Shown here one piece after another: positions 8,051 to 16,773 of a stretch of 64,000 bases of DNA. This DNA comes from JAFMJV01 sp963800275 (GTDB lineage: Bacteria; Chloroflexota; Limnocylindria; Limnocylindrales; CSP1-4), in NCBI GenBank assembly GCA_963800275.1, contig CAWDAI010000016.1:62001-126000 (forward strand). The letters run 5' to 3'. Under the pieces are notes generated by a model. The model was not told where the DNA came from and made no database searches. It saw only the letters and a list, made by a program, of their open reading frames with translations. The translations under genes and the position numbers were made by a program. How positions within the stretch are numbered: position 1 is the first letter of the stretch; each line of letters begins with the position of its first letter.

Positions 8051-8371
8051 GAGGGCTCGATCTGCCGCGCTGAGTCGCCCGAGGGCTGAAGGCCGCGAGT
8101 TCGGGTGACGAGACGTCAGGTTGAGCCCCCGGAAGGCTCAGGCCGTGCCCGGTGGCGGAGGGCTCGATCTGCCGCGCTGAGTCGCCCGAGGGCTGAAGGC
8201 CGCGAGTTCGGGTGACGAGACGTCAGGTTGAGCCCCCGGAAGGCTCAGGCCGTGCCCGGTGGCGGAGGGCTCGATCTGCCGCGCTGAGTCGCCCGAGGGC
8301 TGAAGGCCGCGAGTTCGGGTGACGAGACGTCAGGTTGAGCCCCCGGAAGGCTCAGGCGGTGCCCGGTGGCG
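8051..8371. repeat. Three 107-bp near-perfect tandem repeats with internal hairpins
   Basis: Units begin at 8051, 8158 and 8265 and are almost identical. Each carries a stem-loop TGAGCC-loop-GGCTCA (8122-8140 in the first unit) and further GAGGGCT/AGCCCTC-like short palindromes that also occur singly at about 7990 and 8045. Reading frames through the repeat are broken, so it is not coding. The array fills the space between the divergent cupin operon and the cupin-cyclase gene; apart from these repeats I see nothing else there. Confidence 0.93.
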
Positions 8372-8541
8372 GTGGCGTCGCGGTTGGCGTCCATCGGCGG
8401 CAGCACCGATCCGCATGAGCACCGATCGGCACCTCCAACCTACGGGCCCACCGGCCCCCACCTGCCGGTCATCTCGCTGGCGCTCGCAGATCGGTAGGCC
8501 AAGGCTCGACAGTCCGCGGGGTGACCGCTAGGGTGCGGGCC

Positions 8542-9390
8542 ATGAGTCGCGTCGAGCGCAAGAGCCTCGACCATCCGGACGAGGTCCGCGAGCTGCCACA
8601 GCTGCGCCTGGCCATCGCCAGTGCCGGTTCGCTCACGGTCGGACTGGCAACGCTCCAGCCCGGATGGAGTTGGTCGACCCACCTGCGCCAGGAGACCGAC
8701 GAGAAGCAGTGCCAGGTGCACCACGTGCAGCTGCTCCTGTCCGGGCGATTCGCGGTCCGGATGGACGATGGCGAGTATGTCGAGCTCGAGCCGAACGAGG
8801 TCTTCGACGTGCCGCCCGGCCACGATGCGTGGGTCCTGGGCGACGAGCCGGCGGTGCTGCTCGACTTCCTCGGCAACATCGCGCAGGTGGGCCAGCCGGC
8901 CAGCACCGACCGCATCGTCACGACGTTGCTGATGACCGACATCGTGGACTCGACGGCCGCGGCCAGCCGGCTCGGTGACAGCGCCTGGAAGCAGCTGCTG
9001 GGCGAGCACAACCGCGTCGTGCGCAACCGGCTGGACCGCTACCTGGGCCAGGAGGTCAACACCACCGGCGACGGCTTCCTGGCCATGTTCGCAAGCGCCC
9101 GCGGGGCCCTGCGTTGCGCGGCCGCCGTCCGCGAGGCCACCGACACCATCGGCCTGCCCGTCCGCATCGGCGTCCACACCGGGGAGGTCGAGCTGCTGCC
9201 CGGTGACATCGGCGGTGTGGCGGTCCACGCGGTCGCCCGCCTGATGGCCCTCGGCGGCGCCTCGGAGATCATCGTCTCGTCGAGCACGCGTGGGTTGGTC
9301 GACGACGCCGCTCTGCGCCTTGAGCCGAGGGGCACGCACCAGCTCAAGGGCTTGCCCACATCGCTCGAGGTCTTCGCGCTCAGCGGCTGA
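8542..9390 (+). CDS. Cupin-class III nucleotidyl cyclase fusion
   Basis: A 282-residue protein with an N-terminal cupin (about 25-110; HHVQLLLSGRF and PPGHDAWVLG) fused to a class III cyclase domain (about 125-280). The two metal-binding Asp of the cyclase are D133 in MTDIVDST and D177 in NTTGDGFLAMF. The transition-state Arg is present in VAVHAVARL, while the usual Asn four residues before it is His, as in many class IIIb enzymes. The cupin probably senses a small ligand or metal and controls synthesis of cAMP or cGMP; no membrane segment is present. ATG 8542 is chosen over the in-frame GTG 21 bases upstream because conserved sequence begins after it. The gene follows a long tandem-repeat tract. 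Confidence 0.85.
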   Translation: MSRVERKSLDHPDEVRELPQLRLAIASAGSLTVGLATLQPGWSWSTHLRQETDEKQCQVHHVQLLLSGRFAVRMDDGEYVELEPNEVFDVPPGHDAWVLGDEPAVLLDFLGNIAQVGQPASTDRIVTTLLMTDIVDSTAAASRLGDSAWKQLLGEHNRVVRNRLDRYLGQEVNTTGDGFLAMFASARGALRCAAAVREATDTIGLPVRIGVHTGEVELLPGDIGGVAVHAVARLMALGGASEIIVSSSTRGLVDDAALRLEPRGTHQLKGLPTSLEVFALSG

Positions 9391-9449
9391 GGCGGCACGC
9401 GTGGCTGGGGCGCTCGCAGCGCTCTTGGGGACCTGCGGTCGTGCCGGTC

Positions 9450-10262
9450 CTAGGAGCAGCAGCCTCCACCGCAGCAACCGTCCGTGGCGGCCCGCGCAGG
9501 AACGTACTCGAGCGCGCGCTCGGCGACCCGCCCAGGCTGTGGGTTTCGGCTGGCCCGGATGATGGCGCTGTGCATGCCCTCGGCCACGGCGTGCGTGGGG
9601 GTCACGCTGACATCGACGAGTCCGGCCTCACGCAGACCGGCCTCGAACTCCGAGGTCGAGAGCGCGCCCGCGATACAGCCGACGTAGCTGCCGCGCTCGG
9701 CGCGCTGCTCGGTCGTCAGGTCGTTCTCGGCCACGATGTCGGTGATACCGACACGGCCACCGGGTCGCAGCACCCGGGCGATCTCGCGGAACACGGCGGG
9801 CTTGTCCGCGGCCAGGTTCACCACGCAGTTGCTGATGACCACATCGATCGACGCTGACGGCAACGGGATGGCCTCGATGTGGCCCTTGAGGAACTCGACG
9901 TTGGTGATGCCCGCCTCGGCCGCGTGTCGCTGGGCCAGGGCGAGCATCTCGTCGGTCATGTCGAGGCCGATGGCCCGCCCCGTGGGGCCGACCCGCCGCG
10001 CCGAGAGCAGCACGTCGATGCCGCCGCCGGAGCCGAGGTCGAGCACACGCTCGCCCTCGCGCAGGTCGGCCACGGCGATGGGGTTGCCGCAGCCGAGCGA
10101 GGCCAGCACGGCCGTCTCGGGCAGCTCGTCACGCTCGAGGGCGCTATAGAGCTCGGGGCCGAGGCCGGGCTCCGGGGCGCAACAGCCAGCGGCGGCGTCG
10201 AGGACGGCGAGCGCACTCTGCGCATAACGCTCGCGCACGAGCTCGTGGACCTGGTCGGTCAT
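9450..10262 (-). CDS. arsM: Arsenite S-adenosylmethionine methyltransferase
   Basis: A 270-residue class I methyltransferase. SAM motif I is VLDLGSGGGIDVLLSARRVG; the surrounding pattern (ECYA-like AAAGCCAPEPG, then ISNCVVNL, then TDIVAEND) is that of ArsM/AS3MT, which methylates As(III) using conserved Cys. Cys pairs are seen near residue 26 (GCCAP), in SNCVVN and YVGCIAG, and the C-terminus is a cysteine tail DGCCGGGCCS. ATG 10262 has GGAGG 11 bases upstream; the longer open frame continues into the preceding gene and is not used. It is the second gene of a unit with the small Cys-tailed protein and lies across a shared operator from arsR, which fits arsenic-induced expression. Confidence 0.92.
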   Translation of the reverse strand: MTDQVHELVRERYAQSALAVLDAAAGCCAPEPGLGPELYSALERDELPETAVLASLGCGNPIAVADLREGERVLDLGSGGGIDVLLSARRVGPTGRAIGLDMTDEMLALAQRHAAEAGITNVEFLKGHIEAIPLPSASIDVVISNCVVNLAADKPAVFREIARVLRPGGRVGITDIVAENDLTTEQRAERGSYVGCIAGALSTSEFEAGLREAGLVDVSVTPTHAVAEGMHSAIIRASRNPQPGRVAERALEYVPARAATDGCCGGGCCS

Positions 10263-10281
10263 GACGGTGGGTACCTCCGGT

Positions 10282-10509
10282 TCAGCTGCAGCAGGCAGCC
10301 GGTGCGATGCTGCCGTCGCAGGCGATCGTGACGGACGCGGGTCGAGCGCCCCGGGCCCGACGGTCGATGGTGGCGAGCAAGCGCGCGACCCGGCCGATGC
10401 CCTCGCGCGAGTGAGCCGCAGCCCGCGCTTCATGGATGCGTCGCCAGCGTTGCAGGTCCTGCTCACGCTCGGACTGGATCACGTGGACGAAGTAGCTGGG
10501 CGGGATCAT
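10282..10509 (-). CDS. Small Cys-tailed protein of the ars operon
   Basis: A 75-residue basic protein (MIPPSYFVHVIQSEREQDLQ at the start) ending in ACDGSIAPAACCS. The terminal CCS matches the CCS end of the neighbouring ArsM. The ATG at 10509 has GAGG nine bases upstream; a second ATG nine bases earlier overlaps that site and is less likely. It stands between the ArsR operator and arsM, with 19 bases to the arsM start that include the arsM ribosome site, so it is co-transcribed. The tail suggests As(III) binding, for example as a chaperone for ArsM, but this is inference. I do not recognise a family. Confidence 0.7.
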   Translation of the reverse strand: MIPPSYFVHVIQSEREQDLQRWRRIHEARAAAHSREGIGRVARLLATIDRRARGARPASVTIACDGSIAPAACCS

Positions 10510-10547
10510 GCCGGACATCCTCAGGTGGGCTGTATCGATAGTTGCGA

Positions 10548-10567
10548 ATATAGATTGATTTCTATAT
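10548..10567. promoter_or_regulatory. ArsR operator in the divergent ars promoter
   Basis: ATATAGA-TTGATT-TCTATAT is a perfect 7-bp inverted repeat in an AT-rich stretch, 11 bases before the arsR start and about 40 bases before the small Cys-tailed gene. Position and symmetry fit an ArsR/SmtB-type operator controlling both directions. Confidence 0.8.
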
Positions 10568-10578
10568 AGTGTCAAGCG

Positions 10579-10923
10579 ATGAAACGAACCGACGATCCGG
10601 ACGTCCGATTGCTCCAGGCTGCCGCCGACCCGACTCGGCTGTCGATCCTTCGGCAGCTGTCGACCGAGGGGCCAGTCTGCGCCTGCGACTTCAGCGCCTG
10701 CGGCGACGTGCGTCAACCGACCGTGTCACATCACCTCAAGGTGCTGCGGGAAGCAGGCTGGATCAGCGGCGAGCGACGCGGCACCTGGATCTGGTACGCG
10801 TTGCAGCCGGAGGCCGTCGACCGGTTCCGTCGGTTGGCGAACACGATCGAGCCCGCTACCAGCCGGCCGGCAGCGGCATTCGGATCAGCATCGCGGCGGT
10901 TGGCGGTCATCGAGCCGGATTGA
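10579..10923 (+). CDS. arsR: ArsR-family arsenic-responsive repressor
   Basis: A 114-residue winged-helix repressor. The order is a helix with ADPTRLSILRQLS, the metalloid site VCACDFSAC, the recognition helix VRQPTVSHHLKVL, and the wing GERRGTWIWYAL. Three Cys lie in the CACDFSAC segment, the same helix that carries the As(III)-binding Cys of classical ArsR. The C-terminal 30 residues are variable. No ribosome site is visible before the ATG, which lies only 11 bases after the operator palindrome, so translation may be from a very short leader. It represses itself and the divergent small gene/arsM unit by inference from the operator. Confidence 0.92.
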   Translation: MKRTDDPDVRLLQAAADPTRLSILRQLSTEGPVCACDFSACGDVRQPTVSHHLKVLREAGWISGERRGTWIWYALQPEAVDRFRRLANTIEPATSRPAAAFGSASRRLAVIEPD

Positions 10924-11026
10924 TCGCACGGACCCGACCTGCGGGCTGGGCTGCCGGCACCGAGCTGGGAGGAAGGCCCCATGGCGCCAGACTGGCACAA
11001 CTCGCGCACGCATCGGAGGCATGCTC

Positions 11027-11590
11027 ATGGGCAAGCTGATCTACAACCTCAATGTCTCGCTCGACGGCTTCGTGGAGACGGTCGACCACCGCCTGGACTG
11101 GGGGCTCGTCGACGATGAGCTGCATACCTGGTTCAACGAACGTTCACGGTCGCTCGACGCGGAGCTGTACGGGCGGCGGATCTACGAGCTGATGGCGGCG
11201 TACTGGCCGACGGCCGGGTCCGATCCTACGGCGACCGAACCCGAGCGCGAGTTCGCCCGCATCTGGAACGCGATGCCCAGGATCGTCTTCTCGAGGACGC
11301 TGGGATCGGTCAGGCCCGGCTGCCGGCTGGTAGCGGGTGACGTGGGCGAGCGACTGGCCGAGATCCGCTCCGAGTACCCCGGCGATCTCGGGGTGGCCGG
11401 ACCGACGCTTGCCTCGGCCTTCATCGAGCGCGGCCTCATAGACGAGTACCGGCTGGTCGTCCATCCGGTCATCCTCGGAGCCGGCACACCCATGTTCCCC
11501 GCCCTCAGGGATCCCATCGGCCTGCGGCTGCTCGAGACGCAGACGTTCGGCTCGGGGGTCATGTACCTCGGCTACGAGACCAAGCGTTAG
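11027..11590 (+). CDS. Dihydrofolate reductase-like (RibD C-terminal domain) protein
   Basis: A 187-residue single-domain reductase of the RibD_C/DHFR fold: MGKLIYNLNVSLDGFVE at the start, LYGRRIYELM, VFSRTLGSV, then LGVAGPTLASAFIERGLIDE and VHPVILGAGTPMF, all standard blocks of this family. It should bind NADPH; the substrate of such stand-alone proteins is mostly unknown. ATG 11027 is chosen over ATG 11021 because GGAGG lies seven bases before it and only one base before the earlier ATG. It is downstream of arsR on the same strand, about 100 bases away. Confidence 0.88.
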   Translation: MGKLIYNLNVSLDGFVETVDHRLDWGLVDDELHTWFNERSRSLDAELYGRRIYELMAAYWPTAGSDPTATEPEREFARIWNAMPRIVFSRTLGSVRPGCRLVAGDVGERLAEIRSEYPGDLGVAGPTLASAFIERGLIDEYRLVVHPVILGAGTPMFPALRDPIGLRLLETQTFGSGVMYLGYETKR

Positions 11591-12213
11591 CGCGCCTGGG
11601 CGTCAGTCCTCCGAACCGTCGCGAGCCAAGCTTCGATGACGCGCCCCTGCATGGTCGTCTCCATGTGGGCGGGTTCGATGGCCTCGACGGTCCACCCCTC
11701 CGTGAACGCCGCCCGGATCTCTGCCGCGCTCAGCCGGCGGGGTCCACCGATGCCGAGCTGGCGGTCGCTGAACCCGAGCATGAAGTAGTGCCCCCCGGGC
11801 AACACGACCTGGCGCAATCCTGCCACGAAACGCGCCCGCTCGGGGTCGCTGAAGACGTGGAAGAGACCGCTGTCCAGGACCGTCGCGTAGCGCTGTCCCA
11901 TCGCGGCAAGGTCGAGCGCGTCAGCGACCATGAAGCGCGCCCGGAGCCCGCGCTCGGTAGCCTTGCGCTCGGCGATGGCGATGGCGGACGGCGAGGCATC
12001 GATGCCCGTGGCCTCGAGCCCGAGCTCCGCGGCGAGCAGAGCGTGCTCTCCCGTGCCGCAGCCGACGTCGAGCACCGGACCGACCAGGGCGCCGACCTTG
12101 GCCAGCTCCAGCAGTGCCGGCTGCGGTCGGCCGATATCCCACGGCGGTCGCAGGCCACGATAGGCGGCATCAAAGCCGTGGTAGGGCGCGGAGCCGTCCG
12201 CTTCCTGGATCAT
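11587..12213 (-). CDS. Class I SAM-dependent methyltransferase
   Basis: A 208-residue methyltransferase with motif I PVLDVGCGTGEHALLA, motif II ATGIDASPSAI, the acidic/Asp block FMVADALDL and LDSGLFHVFSD, and the post-motif LRQVVLPGGHYFMLGFSD. It resembles thiopurine/tellurite-resistance-type small-molecule methyltransferases. Its ATG (12213) has no strong ribosome site, and its frame is open far upstream into the preceding secreted-protein gene without a stop. The two products belong to different compartments, so separate translation is assumed. The stop overlaps the end of the convergent DHFR-like gene by four bases. Confidence 0.85.
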   Translation of the reverse strand: MIQEADGSAPYHGFDAAYRGLRPPWDIGRPQPALLELAKVGALVGPVLDVGCGTGEHALLAAELGLEATGIDASPSAIAIAERKATERGLRARFMVADALDLAAMGQRYATVLDSGLFHVFSDPERARFVAGLRQVVLPGGHYFMLGFSDRQLGIGGPRRLSAAEIRAAFTEGWTVEAIEPAHMETTMQGRVIEAWLATVRRTDAQAR

Positions 12214-13809
12214 CCGCGCAGGATACCGAAGCAGCGATGCCACCGGTCTTGCCCGGCCGGGCACTGCTCCGACCTCTCGCGTCCGGCGGCCGGCAGCTGC
12301 GTGCGGGCGGCTGGGCGCTACTCGCTCTCGGCCGTCCCTGGCGCCGACGCTGCGCAATCTGCCTCGCAACTCGGCCGCGACGCTGAAATCCAGCGGCGCG
12401 TACACCAGGAGGGCTTCGCCCGACTGGTCTCGGAGCACCAGACTCGTGAGGTCCGGCTGATCGGTGAGGTGAGCCCACAGCTGCGCGTCGAAGTCAGCCT
12501 CGGTGAGCCCATAGCCGAGCGCGTCGGGCCCCTGGACGGCCAGCGTATAGGCGCCCACATGGCCAAGGGCCTCCCGCACCGCCACATCCTGCGCCACGAC
12601 GTCAGGGGCACAGGACGGGAGCTCGTCACGACCCCAGACGGCCATGGCCATCGCCCTGGTCGGATTGCCCGAACGCTTGGGTCCACGGGTCCACTCCCCG
12701 CGCAGATCGAGACAACCGGTGCTCGCGTCGAAGAGCCGCTGTCCCGCATCGGCCGCCGAGAAGCGGAGCTCCGATGGGGCTGCAGCGGCCGGCGCGACGT
12801 AGCGCCCACCGGGCTTCTCGAGATAGCCGACCAGCATCCAGGTGGTACCCACGAGCGGCTGGTCGCCGGCGGGGAAGCTCGGGCTGGGGGCTTCCGCGCT
12901 CGGCGGAGACGCCGCGAGCTCGTCGGGCAGGAGCGGGCGGATGGTCAGGCTCATGGTCACGCCGTCGGGTGTGTCCATGAGGATGAAGGTCTGTCCGCCA
13001 TTGGGGACGGTCGCAACCTGGGCCACCTGCTCGGGCGTCAGGGTGGGGTAGATGGTGAGATCGGCCCCGAAGGCATCAGGCGACAGGTCGTCCCACGGCC
13101 AGGCGACCGGGGTCCCTTCGAGCTCCGGCCAGGCCTCGGTCAGCATGGCTCCGTAGCGCGGGACCGCATATGGCTGGGAGGTCTCGACCTGCGCGCCGAA
13201 GTCGGCCAGCTCGGCCGCCAGCGCCGCGAAGCCCGCTCGTGCCTCCGGGTCGTCTATCCCGGCCTCGTCGAACCCGAGCGCCTGCACGACCACGGTCTTC
13301 TGGACGCCGTCGGCATCGATGCTGAAGGTCGTATCTGGTGCGTCGGCGACGTACGGGTTGGGATACAGCCCGTCCGCCTCAGCCAGGCCACCCTCGTCGA
13401 GGGCGAAGGTCAACAGGTCGTCGACCTGGGTCGGCGAGAGCTTCGAGCAGGCGTACGCCGGAAGCGGGTCGTAGAGCGAATCGGACGATCCACTCGGTCG
13501 GTAGATGGCCGCGTCGTTGCCGTAGAGCGTGAAGGTGGCGTTCTCCATGAAGGCGACCTCGGACGGCACGAAACCACCGCCCACGGTCATGCGCAGGACG
13601 ATCGCCGCGGGATCGGTCGGGTGATCGATGCTGCCGAGCGTGCCGGGCGTGTCTGCCCAGCAGGGCGAACCGTCCGCGCCGTCGGGGGTCGGCTCCGGGC
13701 TGGCAGCGGCCGCCGCGGATGCCAGGGTTAGGAGACCGGCGGTGCCGAGCGCGAGCGCGGAGACAAGGTGGCCAGCGAGCGGCACGTGCGGTGATCGGGT
13801 CCGTTCCAT
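12214..13809 (-). CDS. Secreted META/HslJ-like domain protein without its own stop codon
   Basis: Residues 1-36 form a signal peptide (LVSALALGTAGLLTLASAAAA). An N-terminal module (about 45-270) has no name I know; a META/HslJ-like module begins at VGTTWMLVGYLEKPGG and runs through DASTGCLDLRGEW and LVLRDQSGEALLVY. The frame then passes about 45 low-information codons without a stop straight into the methyltransferase. Either the natural stop was lost by a frameshift near 12320-12370, where another frame stops, or the joined 740-residue product exists. ATG 13809 is chosen for the signal peptide and an AGGAGG site 11-12 bases upstream. Function unknown; export is likely. Confidence 0.7.
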
Positions 13810-14160
13810 CGAGCCTGAGGCCCTCCTGGTGAGCGACGGTCCGACGCCGCTCCCCTGCGGCTTCGGCCGCGCGGTGGGACCGTGATAGCGCGGGATGATA
13901 TGGGCCCAGACGTGCCTTGTCGAGAGGCTCGTCGCATGGGCGACCGGAGTCGCTGGCGGTGTGACAAGGGGGCTATCATCGAAGGGCCCATCTGGTGGCG
14001 CCGTCCTCCCCTGTCGGGAGTGCCCTCTTCCCTGCCGACGACGGATCTGCCGACGCATCCGCGACCGTGCCCGCATGCCGCAGGGAGATCCCATCGCTCG
14101 ATCGTGACCCACTCCGGGACCGAAGGAAATGCCAGTTATGAGCAGCGACAGGAGGGCACG
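13810..14160. other. Divergent intergenic region between two secreted-protein genes
   Basis: This 351-base stretch holds the promoters of the META-domain gene (minus) and the following secreted protein (plus). Frames open through it on both strands but show no conserved start or signal peptide. I see no clear repeat or hairpin. Confidence 0.5.
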
Positions 14161-14163
14161 ATG

Positions 14164-15348
14164 ATGCGAGCGATGGTGGCCGGGCTGGCCGCCATGATGC
14201 TGATGGCGACGGCAACAGCCGCCCAGGACGAATCTCCGCCGGGAGCATCAACCCTGGCGAACCCGAGTTCGTCGCCGGCTGCCACGCGATCCGGCGTGGA
14301 CGAGGATGTGGTCACACAGTCGACGACCACGCCATGGCTCCCGCCGGTCGTCGACACCGATCCGACCAAACGCATCCAGTGGCCCTCGACGTCCGTCGTC
14401 TTCGAGGCTGACGGCTTGCGGATCAAGGCCGGTGGGCGGATCTTCACGGGCACCATCAGCCCGGAGTTCGTCCAGTCGTCCGCGGGCCTGGACTTCCGCG
14501 ACTACGACATCATGTGGCTCGAGAACGATCGAGAGATGCGCATGGACATGAGCTTCCGATCGGATGGCAGCGACTACTGGATCAGCAAGTGGCTCGTCTA
14601 CGACGGCCGCAAGGACCCCGAGTGGGTCGCCTTCAAGGGCCCGCTGTTCGTGACCCCGCTCGATGCGCCGATGGAGGCGAACGTCAGGCTGAGCAAGGGC
14701 AAGGGCAAGGGCAAGAGGAGGCTGGACCTGCGGGTGGATGGCATGCGCATCCACGCCTTCCACGCGGGCAGCGGCCCGGCGCCACTGACGGGCTGCACGC
14801 CGCCTGAGCCGCTAGACGCCGATGCCGTCGCGGCCCAGCGGGTCGCGGCGATGCGCGCGGCCATGACCGACGAGGAGTGGATGGCGTACCGAGAGCGGTT
14901 CGGCCCGACGATCCGACGCGACGGCCAGACGTTCGAGGAAGCCCTGCTGGCGCAGTTCCGCCAGCAGGTCAGGATCTCCCCCGTCATCGAGCCACCTCGT
15001 GAGCACAAGGTCGGTTCCTTCGAGCTGGGCACGGCCAAGCTCGTGGGCTGGGCCGAGCCCGACCACCAGTTCAAGGACACCGGCATCTGGACGATGTCAC
15101 CCGAGGAGGTCGACGCCCTGCTGCGTGGATCGGGTGTTTGCCACGAGTTCTCGTACACGTTCGTCGTCCAGCGCCTGGGCAGCGCAGCCGCACTCGATGA
15201 AGAGCGTTGGTGCACTGCCCCGCCGCGGGGACAGCTGGTCAGCCTCGAGTACCGCGAGGACGTCATCAGAGTCGAAGTCCGGGACGACGCCGTCCAGGCC
15301 GAACGCCAGGTCCCGCCGGCCGGCTGGAACTGCCCGGTCAACTCCTGA
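14164..15348 (+). CDS. Secreted hypothetical protein, 394 aa
   Basis: Begins with a signal peptide (MRAMVAGLAAMMLMATATAA) and a Ser/Pro/Ala linker, followed by a beta-rich region and a conspicuous basic run SKGKGKGKRR near residue 175. Two Cys pairs may form disulphides (GCTPPEP, VCHEFSY, RWCTAPP, NCPVNS at the end). The start has GGAGGG seven bases upstream; the ATG directly before it is also possible. The frame is open for 93 codons further upstream but without signal or conservation. No known domain recognised. It faces away from the META-domain secreted gene. Confidence 0.72.
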   Translation: MRAMVAGLAAMMLMATATAAQDESPPGASTLANPSSSPAATRSGVDEDVVTQSTTTPWLPPVVDTDPTKRIQWPSTSVVFEADGLRIKAGGRIFTGTISPEFVQSSAGLDFRDYDIMWLENDREMRMDMSFRSDGSDYWISKWLVYDGRKDPEWVAFKGPLFVTPLDAPMEANVRLSKGKGKGKRRLDLRVDGMRIHAFHAGSGPAPLTGCTPPEPLDADAVAAQRVAAMRAAMTDEEWMAYRERFGPTIRRDGQTFEEALLAQFRQQVRISPVIEPPREHKVGSFELGTAKLVGWAEPDHQFKDTGIWTMSPEEVDALLRGSGVCHEFSYTFVVQRLGSAAALDEERWCTAPPRGQLVSLEYREDVIRVEVRDDAVQAERQVPPAGWNCPVNS

Positions 15349-15472
15349 CCTGGGAGTGGACCGCCGCGGCCACATCGCCTACCGTATCGCTGCCGCTAGC
15401 CTTGGCGGCGTTTCGGTCCGGTAAACTGCCGGATCGTCGAACCAGAGTCGAGCAAGTGAGCTGTTCAGACCG

Positions 15473-16771
15473 ATGCTTGGTCCGTCCCCCCGATGGCCTG
15501 TGCCGGCGGCCCGCTGGTCTGGCCCCCTCGTGCTCGTCCTCGCGGCCATGGTCGCCGGCTGTGAAGGTCCCGCCGCCCCGACGTCAGAGGCCGCTGAGAT
15601 CCGCGTGCTGGCGTCATGGGAGGGGCCGGAGATCGACGCCTTCCGCGCAGCGGTCGCGCCCTTCGAGCAACGCACCGGCCACTCCATCGTGGTCAGCACC
15701 ACCCGTGACCTGAAGGGGGCCCTCGAGCGTGCCATCGCCTCGGGCGACCCGCCTGAGCTGGCCGGGCTGCCGGGGCCAGGCTACATGCTCGAGCTGGCGC
15801 GCAACCACGACCTCGTGGACCTCACCGACGTCATCGATGTCGGCACCTACAAGAACGAGACTGCCCCCGGTTTCGTCGAGCTGGGGACGGTGGAAGGGCA
15901 GCTCGCGGGTGTCTTCATCAAGGGCACGGTCAAGGGGCTCCTGTGGTACGACCCGGACGTGTACCAGCCCGGAGCGGGCCAGACGTGGGGGGAACTTCAG
16001 CACCAGGCCATGACCTTCAGCGCTTCCAGCGGGATCCGCCCCTGGTGCGTGGGCCTTGCCTCCGACGCTTCCTCGGGTTGGCCGGGGACCGACTGGATCG
16101 AGGACTTCATCCTGCGCCAGAGCGGCCCCGAGTTCTATGACGCGTGGGTCGCGGGCGATATCTCCTGGGACTCGCCCGAGATACGCCTGGCCTTCGGGGC
16201 CTACTCCACGGTCGTCAACGATACCGATGTGGCCGGCGGGATCAAGGGCGCGCTGCGCACCCACTTCAGCGACGCTGGAGACGGATTGTTCAGCGAACCG
16301 CCGGCCTGCCTCTTCGTGCACCAGGGCAGCTTCATGTCCACCTTCCTCGATGAAGCGGTGGCGCAGCAGGGTGGCCGCTACGACTGGCTGCCCTTCCCGG
16401 ACATCGACCCCCGCTTCCAGGGAGCCCTGATCGGCGCTGGTGACCTGTTCGCGCTGACCAACGATACGCCCGCGGCGCGGGAGCTGGTGCGCTATCTCGT
16501 CGGGGTCGAGGCTCAGCGACTGCTCGTCGGCAGCGGAGGGGCCATCTCTGGAAACCTGCGCGTCCATGAGTATCCCGACGAGTCGCAGCAGCGCCAGGCC
16601 CAGTTGCTGGCCGACGCGCGGATCTTCCGCTTCGATGCCTCTGACTCGATGCCCGACCAGATGAACGAGGCGTTCTGGCAGGCCGTCCTCGACTACACCG
16701 CCGACCCGACCAAGCTCGACGACATCCTCGCGGGGCTCGATGCGGTGCGAGCCGTGGCCTACGGTCCCTGA
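15473..16771 (+). CDS. Extracellular solute-binding lipoprotein (ABC family 1 type), orphan
   Basis: A 432-residue binding protein with a lipoprotein signal ending in the lipobox MVAGC. It shows the family 1 sugar-binding pattern: EIRVLASWEGPEIDAFRAAV, FEQRTGHSIVV, SGDPPELAGLPGPGYM, GLLWYDPDVY and PACLFVHQGSF. Members deliver sugars or glycosides to ABC permeases, but no permease or ATPase gene is present in the window. The next gene, a membrane nucleotidyl cyclase, starts two bases after the stop, so both are translated from one message. A sensing rather than transport role is therefore plausible (inference). Confidence 0.87.
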   Translation: MLGPSPRWPVPAARWSGPLVLVLAAMVAGCEGPAAPTSEAAEIRVLASWEGPEIDAFRAAVAPFEQRTGHSIVVSTTRDLKGALERAIASGDPPELAGLPGPGYMLELARNHDLVDLTDVIDVGTYKNETAPGFVELGTVEGQLAGVFIKGTVKGLLWYDPDVYQPGAGQTWGELQHQAMTFSASSGIRPWCVGLASDASSGWPGTDWIEDFILRQSGPEFYDAWVAGDISWDSPEIRLAFGAYSTVVNDTDVAGGIKGALRTHFSDAGDGLFSEPPACLFVHQGSFMSTFLDEAVAQQGGRYDWLPFPDIDPRFQGALIGAGDLFALTNDTPAARELVRYLVGVEAQRLLVGSGGAISGNLRVHEYPDESQQRQAQLLADARIFRFDASDSMPDQMNEAFWQAVLDYTADPTKLDDILAGLDAVRAVAYGP

Positions 16772-16773
16772 CC

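Noticed and set aside
7873..8371. Possible CRISPR array
   Set aside because: Units are directly adjacent without spacers, only three copies of each type, and no cas gene is present.
11665..13731. 688-codon plus-strand frame opposite the META/methyltransferase genes
   Set aside because: The minus strand shows a signal peptide, META blocks and SAM motifs; the plus frame has none and is a mirror shadow.
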